64,000 bases of DNA from Massospora cicadina. Taxonomy: Eukaryota > Entomophthoromycota > Entomophthoromycetes > Entomophthorales > Entomophthoraceae. The notes under the pieces were generated by a model. It had not been told where the DNA came from. It saw only the letters and a list, made by a program, of their open reading frames with translations, and ran no database searches. The position numbers and the translations under genes were made by a program. Location: assembly GCA_022478985.1 (NCBI GenBank), contig JAKSZP010018560.1, positions 62,001-126,000 of the forward strand, read 5' to 3'. Below, piece by piece: positions 36,561-46,430 of this stretch (within the stretch, counting starts at the first letter, position 1; every line of letters begins with the position of its first letter).

Positions 36561-37640
36561 AAAATTTATAAGGGTTTTATTATAGAAACCTCTTGCAATC
36601 TTTCAATTGTAAATTAGTTAGCTCTAAATTAGCTTTACTTTTTTACCTAATATTTGTTGAGATCTTGTACTCATAGCGTTTTATTTGTATTTACAACATC
36701 TAAGTCATACCTTAGTATTTGTGCTACTATTACTTTGGCTTTTAAATTGGTAAACTCCAAAATAAAGTTGGCAATATTCACACATGATGAGTGAAGGCTT
36801 TTCTTTGAGTTTTTGTGTTCCTGTTAGGGCACCCAGTGCAGAAAACTTTGTGGGATGAAACCTGGGGTACTGCCCCCACTGCACTGGAGCTGTGCAAATC
36901 CAAGCACCACAGATGTGGGCCCATCTGTGGGATTTAAGGCTTTTCTATTTTAGATATTGGTATAATTGATGGTCTACTTAATGCAAAGTTTAAAGGCTTT
37001 GGGATTGGCTCTGAATTTACAGTTGCTACTTGTACAGGTATATGTTCAATTAGGACTAATGTTATAAAGGTAGATTATTAGGATAATAAACATACAGGTA
37101 ATGGTGGAATAGGGGAAGATAATTGAGGAAATGGGTGTGCAAATTGGAAGTGAGGATCTATGGGACCTATTTGAAGAGATGTAGGTAGAGGTAAGGTTGG
37201 TATTGTTATATGAAATGATTGGTACATGGTTGAAGGAATAACAGGTGCATGTGCTACTATTTAACTCATCTCAATATATGCTCTAGGTGGAATATAAGGT
37301 TGTGGCTGAGGCGTATAGGCCAAGGACCCTTTTAAGTTACCATTATCATGAGGTACAGACGTAGGTTTTCCAGGCATATGCTCTAGTATCTCACTCATCT
37401 CAATATATGCCCTAGGTGGAATATAAGGTGCAGTATGTTCAGGCCAATGAGCTTCAAAATGCTATGCTCATGAATTCCAGAATTAGGTATAGCTAAAGTA
37501 GCTTCAGCGCTAATAGAATCTAAAATTGAAATAGATACAGTTTGAGTGAGGGTACCGCCAGATCTTGTATGGTGAATATTCTTTGAAAACCCTCTTGAGA
37601 AAGATCTGAGGTGTTTAAACTTCTCTTATTCCCCTTATCA
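36561..37640 (-). pseudogene. Helitron N-terminal extension, low-complexity coding-like region
   Basis: Upstream of the recognised N-terminus, the minus strand can be read in a Pro/Tyr-rich frame. It contains the phrase PYIPPRAYIEMS twice (about 37,270-37,310 and 37,395-37,430), separated by PHDNGNLKGSLAYTP. Further upstream is VSISILDSISAEATLAIPNS. Disordered extensions of this kind are plausible in front of Helitron proteins, but I cannot show that it is joined to the Rep domain. A 129-bp SINE-like insertion interrupts it. Confidence 0.4.
36807..36935 (-). repeat. Short tRNA-derived retroposon (SINE3 candidate)
   Basis: A 129-bp insertion is flanked by AAGGCTTTTCTTT (36,794-36,806) and AAGGCTTTTCTAT (36,936-36,948), 12 of 13 bases identical. 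On the minus strand it contains a B-box-like AGGTTTCATCCC and ends in GGAACACAAAAACTC. It is unlike SINE1 and SINE2, and only one copy occurs in the window, so family status is uncertain. Confidence 0.5.
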
Positions 37641-37798
37641 GATATCTATTTAAGCTTTTAATAATAAGTAAAAGTTTCAAAAAGTTATTATAAGTTTATA
37701 GAATTATTTTTATTTAGCTTAATTATAAAGTACTATATAGCATATAAATATATTAACGTTTCTGAGAACATACATGTGTATTATAGAATTAATTTAAA

Positions 37799-37933
37799 AA
37801 GTAAACAAGATGGGTTGACCTTGGGACAAATATACCACGCTGAGTTTTTTAGCCTATGATGGTTTTGAACCTGCGTCAATCAAAACCCTACCCAGAGTGG
37901 ATCAGGAACAACCCCACCATGCTACCACTTCTC
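37799..37933 (-). repeat. SINE2, complete copy
   Basis: A 135-bp element is flanked by a perfect 17-bp duplication TATAGAATTAATTTAAA (37,782-37,798 and 37,934-37,950). Read on the minus strand, it starts AGAAGTGGTAGCATGGTGG (A box), has the B box GCAGGTTCAAAACC, and ends CAAGGTCAACCCATCTT. It defines the SINE2 family boundaries. Confidence 0.9.
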
Positions 37934-38104
37934 TATAGAATTAATTTAAAGTTTATAGGCTACCATTCATACACAATGTATAAATTATGATTATTTAGTT
38001 AAAAAACTACACCATAATAATTTTTATCAAATTTAGCATTCAAAATAAAAATTGCAGTGATAAATAATTGCTGCAAAATAATCCTAAAAAAATATTTTTA
38101 TAAA

Positions 38105-40005
38105 TTCTTTTTAATTAAGTTTTCTTTCCACTCAACATCACTTTCAAACAAATTTATTAAAAGAATCCATTAATTTTCCATTGCCACCTACACCATATCA
38201 GTTTTCCATTTATGTCAGAAGATCCGCCACCTGCTAGCATTTTTTGCCCAGCAGGCAAATGCAGGTGAACTGGCTCATCCAGTCCGCCTAATGCATTGGG
38301 CTGATTTGTCCCTCCAAGGGACTTATTATTACACTTAGCGTGAGTCCACCCAACCCACCCCCACCCACTTGCCCTACCCTGATCCATTATTCACTTTTGC
38401 CTCTGAGTCAAATATGGGCATCTCTTCCCATATGCTGACAAAGCGATAATTGAGCTGGCAACATCCACATTTCACCAGCAGGATTTATCAACTTTCAACC
38501 TTATAAGGGCTACTTTGATATTGGTTTTCCCATTGAAGAGGATGCAGCTGCTGCAGCGACTACGTCCTTAATATATAAAAACACACCTATTACCACAACC
38601 CATACATGCCTCCCCAGTGACACAACAATGGTGGTGACCTTTGCAAACCTTCCTTAGCACCTTCCCCCTCAAACACTTTATGAAGAATTGATGATGAGGC
38701 TGTCCAAATATGGTACAAACCCCATCCTCCACTTCCTGGTCCCAAGCGGAGCTGAGCGGTTAGTGGCACCATGGGAAATGGCCACCATTACCCCCCACCA
38801 GCCAATCATAGCCCAGCACATCCCACCACATTCCCATATCCCATCTGCACCAGATCACTTCTTTTGGGCTTATATTGACAACAGCCACACCGTTTGTCCC
38901 CTCTGCCATGAGTTGGATCATTCCAAAAAAACTGTAGCTACAATTCAAAACAAGTGGAATCCACCAAGCCCACACATGAGGCCGCACAAACAGCATTGAG
39001 TGGGGATTTTGGCTGCCCCACCCACTCCAGCTGAACGCTCAAAAATCAACAAAATCTTTGCAACCAAAGCCCAAGATGGCTTAATTTCTCACAATATACC
39101 CAATCAGGAGCAGGTTTGGACCCAAATTCAATCCATCTAATTTAACACCCCAAAACTTACCCAACCAAAACCACATCCCTCCAAATCAATTACGCTCAAC
39201 CAAAATCCCTGGAACTTATTGGATGAATTAACTGAATCTGGGGAAATTTTCATACCTCCCAACTTTCCAATTAATTTGGAACCATATCTACCTTCAGATT
39301 TTGATGCCCCATTCCCATCCAAGAAATATGTCTCCAAACCCACTGCTACTCCATTATTGAGTGACCATCAACTTTCTGAGGCCGCTGTGGCCTCTCCTGA
39401 TAGCCACCATCTCCACAAAGCCATGGCACTATCTGTCACTGAATTTAATATAGGGCTACATTTAATAAATTACCCTGCCAATTTTTCTGAGGTTGCAAAA
39501 TTGGAAATTGAACAATTAAGGGAAACTGCCACTTCTGCTATCAAGCAAGTTGTTGCATTGGCAAGTTTTCCCCCACCACATGCATCACCAGAGCCAATAT
39601 CAGTAAATTTTCCCAGCTTCCCAATGCATGCATATAAGCCAAACACCATGTTACTAAATTCCTGGAGGCTATGCTCCAGGCTCAGATTGTTACCAAAGAA
39701 ATTAACACTTTTCTATTTTTCCTTGACCCACATCCTGTGGATGTCCCAACCCCTTTGCTCTCAGCTTTGATCTGCCTCTTCATTCATGAAGATGAAATCA
39801 ATAATCTGCTTGATCCCCCCTCCCCCTCCCCCTCCCCCTTTGCCATGGTGGTTTAAGTGGTTTACAACTTCTATGCCTGGTAGGTTAATTTTCCTTTTTG
39901 TTTCAGTGTTTCACCACTCATTTAGGCCATTTAGTTTGTGTTTTCAGTTGCTATTTTTGTATTGTTAATGTCCATTCCCTGGGAGGCTTACCTCAAATAA
40001 AATTT
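38105..40005 (+). mobile_element. ORF1-only non-LTR element, copy 1
   Basis: About 1.9 kb, plus strand, encoding only an ORF1-like protein and no endonuclease or reverse transcriptase. The frame starts near 38,213 (MSEDPPPASIFCPAGK) and contains a segment ending INFQPYKGYFD. It has the knuckle-like CPLCHELDHSKK near 38,898 with the last Cys missing, then NQNPWNLLDELTESG (39,202) and MALSVTEFNIGLHLINYP (39,423). A stop at 38,998 and others break it. The 3' end carries a (CCCCCT)n tract, CCATGGTGGTTTAAGTGG, and the tail GGGAGGCTTACCTCAAATAA. Imperfect duplications (AATATTTTTATAAA at 38,091 and AAATATTTCTTATAAA at 40,006) flank it. Confidence 0.75.
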
Positions 40006-40240
40006 AAATATTTCTTATAAAATAAATTTATGTGCAATAATTATAAGCATATAGAATAATTTTTATTATTTTTATAAATAATATTTGCCTGCTTTAGCTT
40101 ATATACAATTTAATTCTAAAAATAAAGTCTTATAAAGTTATTCCCATGATATTAATAGAAAACAAAATTAAGTACAAAGCTATCTTATAAAGTTATTGAT
40201 TGCACTCTATATAACTTTATATGAGCAACATACTTTTATA

Positions 40241-40523
40241 ATTTAAATTTCATTTGAGGTGGGGCAACCTGGGGGTGATACTGCACCAAATAAGAGATTG
40301 AAGAAATGGAAAAGGAGGATAAAACCTGGAAAACATCCATGCATGGCATATGATAGGCCAGGAGTTGCATGGACCACCTTGCTATTTGCTATCTTGGTCT
40401 GGGGCATTGGTGTGTAACTCCAACACAGTCATAATTTTCCTCTACCCAAAGTTCATCTACTGGGATTAAACTTGGGAGGCAGTGGTAGAGGATCCATATT
40501 CTACCACTGGGGTATCCTTCCCT
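40241..40523 (-). repeat. SINE1, full-length copy
   Basis: 283 bp, flanked by GAGCAACATACTTTTATA (40,223-40,240) and GAGCTACATACTTTTATA (40,524-40,541), 17 of 18 identical. On the minus strand the head reads AAGGATACCCCAGTGGTAGA (A box), with the B box AAGTTTAATCCC. This copy and the one at 7,456 define the full length. Confidence 0.9.
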
Positions 40524-40849
40524 GAGCTACATACTTTTATAGTCTGCAAGAAGCTTCACAATTATTTTATAAAGATTATAGCTTTGCTTCTGAAAAAGCC
40601 ATAATTTTTAGTCTAAAAATATTATACCTTCATTTTTAAAATTAACAAATTGAAAGCTGTTAAAATAATCAATTTAATTTTAAATTTGCATTCAAAAATT
40701 TACCAACCCTTTTCATTACTACAATAAAAATTTTATAGACTAATACTTGCAACTCTAACCTTATAGTTATATATATTTAAATTAACATAATCTCATCTAG
40801 TACTAAAAAAATTAACATAATTTCATCACTATATAACCCACCCAAAATA

Positions 40850-41900
40850 TTTCCTTTAAAAAATAGTATAGATCTACCTCCTACTGAATCTAAAAATCAT
40901 ACTCTTTAAAAATGACATAACTCTACCTCCTATGGAAACAAAAAGTTATTTGCTTTAAAAAATACCAAATATCTATTTCTTACTAAAACTATAAACTAAT
41001 GCCTTAAAGTCATAACTCTGACTTCCAGGACCTATTAAAAATTATATCTCTTTAAAATAAAAAATGTAATTCATTTTTCCTCTAAAAGTAATAAAATATT
41101 GCCTTAGATATAAAAAATGACATAGCTTTGCTTCCCACTGGAACCAAACAAAAAGTTATTTTAAAAAAGTTGATATAGCTTTGCCCCTATTAGAGCTAAA
41201 CTATTATTTGATATAAGCAAAAATAGCATATCTCTTTCTTCTACTGGAGCTAAACAACTTAATTGTCTTAAGAAAAATCAGTGTAACGCTACTTTTTATT
41301 GAAGTCACACCAAGAATTTATCTATAAGATGGCATAGCTCACCTAACACTGGAGCTAAATAAATTATTTGCCATAAAAAATGATATAGACTTGCCTCATA
41401 CTGAAGGCAAATACATTATTGCCTTAAAAGAATGGCATAGCTTTAACCCTGATAGTGCTAACTATAGTAATTGGCTTAAGAAAAATGCTATAGCTCTGCT
41501 ATTATTGGAGCTAAACAATAAAATTGTCTTAATAAATGGCATGGATTACTTCCTAATGGAGCCAAATAAATTGATTGGCTTAAAAATTGGCATAACTTTG
41601 CCTTTCACTGAAAGCAAAAAAATTGTCTTAAGAAAAGAAATATAGCTTTGGCTCTTACTGGAGTAAACAATTAAAATGTTTTAAAAATGGTATAGCTAAC
41701 TTCCTACTGGAGCCAAACAAAGTAATTATCTTCAAAAAATAAGCCATATTGCAGTCTCCTACTGGATCCAAACAATTAAATTGTCTTAAAAATGACATAC
41801 TCCATTTCCTACTGAAACCAAACAAATTTAACATCTTATTAAACAGCATTCTCTAATTCCTATAAAACCATAAACTTACTTTTCTTAAAAATATCATAGC
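40850..41900 (+). repeat. Diverged minisatellite, about 50-bp unit, roughly 20 copies
   Basis: Units resemble CTTAAAAATGGCATAGCTTT, then GCCTCCTACTGGAGCCAAAC, then AAATTAATTG. They repeat about every 48-58 bp across the whole interval, with many substitutions and small indels. Short ORFs here (such as 41,391-41,645) are simply the repeat read in one frame. The array follows a SINE1 copy and a 300-bp AT-rich stretch. Confidence 0.8.
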
Positions 41901-42652
41901 CCAAGCTATTCTCAAGCTGTTTTTTCTGAATTTTGAAAGTCCAAATTTGCCTTTTTAAGTTTGGAATGGAGTGTATAGTTCAAATCTTATTTTTGGCCTT
42001 TTTGTTTCAACTCTTTGCTTAAATTTGGCTTAGTAGGTAAGTTGCCTCTACTCAGTTTAGTTTTTGGTTGAGTTTCTTGCTGGGAACAGGAGCTGGGAAC
42101 CATGGTGGAAAACTGCTTGTAATTAATAAAATACATACAAAGTTGCCATAGTTTTTTAAATAAAAATCTGCATATTTTGCCATCTGAATAGGTTTGGACT
42201 GAGGGGGATGGGAAAATGAACTTGGGCAAACAGGTAGGGGCAGCCACCACCCATCTCTTATCCAGGGTGTGACCTAGGTTAGAGATCTGGGTGAGGAGAT
42301 GTGCCTTGAGATTTGGCCCCCTTTTTGAATTAAAGGGGTGCATACCCCTGTCCATCTTAATAGCTGGAGCTAAGGGCCTGACAATTATATCACTCAGTCA
42401 CCACTTAAGAACTTCAGTGTTTGCCCAAACCACACCTATGTGCAAGATGGCATATTGGTGGAATTATATTAATTTGTTCCCATGATATGTATTCCAGTTT
42501 TGAACCCCATCTACAATCTAAGCTCTCCTCATATGATACAGCTTTCCAGAAAGGTGATATATCAAATTGTCATTTAGCCAAATTGGGAAGCCTCTTTGCC
42601 AAATTTGAATTCCATTGCCTCCCTCTACTATACTTCCATTTTGTTTCTACTA
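41901..42652. other. Unassigned stretch
   Basis: Short frames on both strands (42,291-42,485 plus; 41,987-42,355 minus) show no family. The minus-strand frame has the Lys/Thr-rich run SCSQQETQPKTKLSRGNLP. I cannot name it. Confidence 0.25.
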
Positions 42653-42669
42653 AGTGAGAACAATGTAAT

Positions 42670-42948
42670 TTAAATTTTATATGGTGGGCTGACCTGGGAT
42701 GATACTGCACCAATTAAGGGAAACAAAGAAAATGGGAAAGGAGGATAAAACCTGGAAAACCTCCATGTGTGGCATATGGTAGGCCAGGAACTCTATGAAC
42801 TACCTTGCTATTTGCTATCTCAGTTTGGGGCATTGGTGCACAACTTCAACACAGTCATAATTTTCCACTACCCCAAGTTCATCTTGGGATTAAACTCAGG
42901 GAGGCAGTGGCAGTGGGTCCATAATCTACCACTGGGGTATCCTCCCCA
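42670..42948 (-). repeat. SINE1, near-full-length copy
   Basis: 279 bp with imperfect 17-bp flanking duplications (42,653-42,669 and 42,949-42,965, sharing ACAATGTAAT exactly). CpG sites have largely decayed. The tRNA-like head is at the right end. Confidence 0.85.
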
Positions 42949-43040
42949 AGCAAGGACAATGTAATGAGGGTTCTTTTTTGATACCAAACTTTTGCCATTA
43001 ATAAAATTCTATAAAAATCAGGTTTTCTTATATTTTACAT

Positions 43041-43390
43041 TATCCTTCTATATATAAATGAATGTCTATTTCTTTGTTTCTTTGTTTGTCCCATATGCAT
43101 TACTATACCATTCATCCAGTTGTGATGAAACTTTGGTGATTTATGTGTATGCCTGCAAAGGTTTCTGAATTTTAAATTATTATTTTATAGTAAAATTAAA
43201 AGTTTATATATAACAAGTAAAAACTTATATGTTTTTGATGGTAATCAGTATAACATTACAGTTGAGCAGTTTAATGTTTGGTTGAGTCAATTTTTAAATG
43301 GTTTATGTGGTTAGTGGTCATTTGGTTCTTTATAAGTTAATCTAAATTAAAACTTTGAATCAAAACCCCAATTAATTTTAAAATGCCTCC
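43041..43390 (-). repeat. 3' end of an H-type element
   Basis: The reverse complement of this interval matches 19,268-19,617: GGAGG, GATTCAAAGTTTTAATTTAG, CCACTAACCAC, a TTTACTATAAAATAAT-like run, and an end in TTTATATATAGA. The upstream parts of the same element lie to the right, past the inserted retrocopy. Confidence 0.6.
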
Positions 43391-43590
43391 TCTAGCATAA
43401 TCAGCTCATCTCTCTCTCTCACAAATATCACTTTTTATAGCAAAAAGTGAATTGAAAAAGAACTGAAAGAGCAACCAACTGCTATAACAAACTGCAATTT
43501 TATAGAGCAGTGAATAAAGGTCAACCAACCAATTGTAGGGAAGTTTAGCCACCCATCTGTGCACAGTGCATAGAAACAGATGACTTGCCC

Positions 43591-44844
43591 ATGCAGATAG
43601 TCATTGAGATGGATGAACCATCTGCCAACCTTCCCGCTGGCCCAAGCCCTGACACATCTAGAAATGGGGCTGGGCATTCTACCATGTATGCACCAAATAA
43701 TGAACTGGTGACATAAACAACAATAAAATAAGTGAATGTGTCAATGGGTCACAGAGCCCTAATGAATAGAGCAAATGATGGGGTCAACTCCCTAGGATCA
43801 ATGCCCACTGACACCCAGATGACAAGTGCAACCTTCTGGGAGCAAGGCCTGATGCTGAGAACAGCAGAGTTGGGAATATTCCCCAGTGAACCTCAATCAG
43901 CAGGGGAGACTGGGGCCTTGCAGGGTGAGAAAATTCTTGCCAATAAAGCAAAAAACCCAGATGAGGTATTGGTAGGATCTGAAACTGACTCAGATTCAAA
44001 TAATAAAAATTGGCGATTTAAACCAATAGAGTCAAGCAATAAAAAGTTTTCTTCTGATATGGAGAAACTTACCAAATCAGCTCAGGGTATTTGGGTGAAG
44101 AACAAGTTGGGTGCCAACCCTGAAACAGCCCAGTTGGGGGGGTGAATGGTCTCCAACCAAAATTGATTCAGTAGCATGAGTAACTCATCAGGTGGAATAT
44201 CCAATACACAATTGGGTGCAATCCCCAATGAAGGCATTCTGAAAGGGGGCCATAGATTGACAATGCATTGACAGCTGATCCCAAATATCCAATCACCAAA
44301 CCAAGCTGATCCATTGAAAACCAAACAAGGTTGGGGTGACTCTATATTGGGGGCTGAACTGGAAGCAGATATAGCATATCACTATTATGAATATGCCATG
44401 TTCAAAAAATACTGGTCTATGATATGATACATCCTATCAGGCAATCATTTGCCTCCAGGTATACATCCATCGCAGGACTTGTTCTTTACAAAAACTCTGA
44501 GAATGGCTCTGATCCAATTACAAGCCTTCATTTACCATTATTGTGTATAGGTAATTCACTGTGTGCTCATTGCCAAGGTTATGAGCAACAAGTGCCCCCA
44601 TCACAGAGGTTTGGTATTGAAGACCATTCAGATTATCTCTAATCAGCTCCACCAGATCTCAAAATTCTTGCGCATAATCCCCAGGTGTTATAAGGCCACA
44701 CATTTGGCTTTCCCTGCCAGATTGCTCATTGCATGCAATGAAGCTACTAATTTTCTGAGAATAGTAGGGCCTGTAAGCCCGCCACTGCTAGAACTGTGGC
44801 TAGCAATTGCCAATCAGCAATGGTCAGAGGTGCTAGAACTCTAG
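43591..44844 (+). pseudogene. Decayed long ORF of the retrocopy, product unknown
   Basis: From the ATG at 43,591 to the TAG at 44,842-44,844, one plus-strand phase reads sensibly for about 417 codons and is interrupted by roughly eight stops (the first at 43,714). The N-terminal half is hydrophilic and Ser/Asn/Glu-rich (SETDSDSNNKNW near 43,978). The C-terminal half is Leu-rich and more folded in character (VLKTIQIISNQLHQISKFLR near 44,612, ELWLAIANQQWSEVLEL at the end). No frameshift is needed. I recognise no domain. The codon-like conservation of one phase across the whole insert suggests it was a real gene when copied. Confidence 0.55.
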
Positions 44845-44926
44845 CGGCCCGAATCCCTGGTCTTTTTACCCTTGGCCAAATTGCCTGTATTCCACCCTCC
44901 CCTCTTACTTTCCCTTAATTTTATTT

Positions 44927-44932
44927 AATAAA
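44927..44932 (+). terminator. Polyadenylation signal of the retrocopy
   Basis: AATAAA lies 14 bases before the terminal A8 run that abuts the downstream target duplication. Confidence 0.75.
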
Positions 44933-44954
44933 GTATGGAGTTTTTTAAAAAAAA

Positions 44955-45030
44955 TCTAGCATAATCAGCTCAGCTTTTAGCTCTAAACTAAGATTTATAA
45001 ATGTCAGTTGTTCGAATACTGGTGCAATCA
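44955..45030 (+). repeat. tRNA-like module of the minus-strand H element
   Basis: TCTAGCATAATCAGCTCAGC ... GTTGTTCGAATACTGG matches the minus strand of 19,192-19,268. In the H element, which reads on the minus strand, it is antisense, as it is in the plus-strand copy. Confidence 0.5.
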
Positions 45031-45070
45031 CTTTTATTTATTTATTTTTTATCATTTAATTTAAATCTAT

Positions 45071-45309
45071 ATAGCTATTTATTCAAGGTAAGCTGGCCAG
45101 GAGATTTATATTACTGAAAAGCGAATAAAAAATAAAAGGGCCAAAATGCTCAAATGAGCAAAACAACACCGAAACCTAACTTAAACCAACTAAACAGGCT
45201 GTCAACGGCAAACTGTTAGATGACCATGGGGGAGGGGGAAGGGGATCAAGGGACTCCTCAGCTTCAAAATTAGCAATGTGTGGGTGGGCCCAGGCGGAAA
45301 GTAAGGGAG
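45071..45309 (-). mobile_element. 5'-truncated end of an ORF1-only/LINE-type element
   Basis: 239 bp flanked by ATTTAAATCTAT (45,059-45,070 and 45,310-45,321). The minus strand contains a CCCCTTCCCCCTCCCCCATGG tract like the 3' end of the element at 38.1 kb and ends GGCCAGCTTACCTTGAATAA. It is a severely truncated retroposition product of that family. Confidence 0.75.
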
Positions 45310-45321
45310 ATTTAAATCTAT

Positions 45322-46430
45322 CTTATCTGTATGTATAAAAGAGAAATACCACTGACTGACTCATCACATAATCTCCACAAAAAATACTGACCTAGAAACT
45401 TTAATTTGGGATGTAGGTTCCTTATATGATGAAGGTGGGTACTAAGAAAGTAGTTTTGAAAATTCAAGGTAAAATAAAAAGTTTTATACATATCAAATGA
45501 ATATTCTGTATGTTTTTTATGCATTTGCTACTAGCATCCAGGTACCCATGCTTCGCTAAGGTGTTTATAGCTTACCAGATAATTTGAATCAATATTTTAG
45601 ATTTTATATTATAACAACTACCAACTACTCGGCCAAACCCTTTGACTTATTGAATTAAATTTCACTAACCACTCAGCCAAAACCAATTGCTTTATCAAAT
45701 AAACCAAAAACCACCAACCACCAGTCAGTTTTATTTGAGGCGCGCCGACCAAGGTTGGTATTTCACTCGGTCATAGTTAAAGCCAGCTGAAACTATTAAA
45801 TCAACCAAATAGTAGTGTGTTACCTGGTGTTGCTTAGTTTTAACAAACAAGCAATTTAAAATGATTAAGTTAGTTATCAAGTTGATTGCCCGGTTGTTTA
45901 CCCAGCATTGTTTTTAGATATAGTTTTACAGATAATATTATATATTAGTTTATATATTGATAAATAGCCATCGATAAGTTTAGGAGGAATCAAACTTATC
46001 GAATCAGCCAAAAATTACTAACCATTCACCCAAAACCAATTAGACCTATTCAATCAACCTAAAACCACCAACTGCCTGGCAAAACCATTAAACTATCGAA
46101 GCAACTAATCATTTACTACTTGTTAAAAAGATTAACTTATTAATTAACCAAATGATCTCAACTGTTTGTGAAACCATTTAAATTATCGAATCGACTGAAT
46201 ACCAACTTCTCAGCCGTAACAATATACCGATTTCCATTAAAAACATATAAAATTTTCACTTTTTACATATAAAACTTTTTATTTTACTATGAAAATTAAA
46301 AATCAGGCTTCAAAGTGCACATGGACCCCCTCCCATCCACCTATAGCCAAATTTTTAAAGCTCTATATGCCATAGTTTTGGTGGGCATCTTGCATACACA
46401 TACACACTTGTTTTTATTAATATTGATATT
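45322..46430. repeat. H-type element sequences
   Basis: The left part (45,322-45,526) has a TGTATAAAAGAGAAATACC end and a conserved ACTGACTGACTCATCAC segment. From 45,527 a second head (ACTAGCATCCAGGTACCC, then ATGCTTCGCTAAGG) is followed by the AACCACTCGGCCAAAACC minisatellite and the same 3' module as at 19,060 (to about 46,430). Extra head-like fragments occur at 45,811 and 45,886. These are fragments of several non-autonomous elements. Confidence 0.5.

Larger units (their letters stand above)
43409..44954 (+). mobile_element. Polyadenylated retrocopy with 18-bp target duplication
   Basis: A 1,546-bp insertion is flanked by a perfect TCTAGCATAATCAGCTCA (43,391-43,408 and 44,955-44,972). 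It splits an H-type element exactly at its tRNA-like module. It ends with AATAAA (44,927-44,932), 14 bases, and eight A residues. The target-site length and poly(A) tail are those of LINE-mediated retroposition. It could be a processed pseudogene of a host mRNA or an ORF1-like retroelement with a poly(A) tail. Confidence 0.85.

Noticed and set aside
39815..39840. (CCCCCT)n tract as a telomere-like or quadruplex element
   Set aside because: Its position and the related tract in the truncated copy at 45.2 kb show it is part of the 3' region of the ORF1-only family.
41391..41645. 84-codon ORF in the minisatellite
   Set aside because: It is the 50-bp repeat read in one phase and carries no domain.
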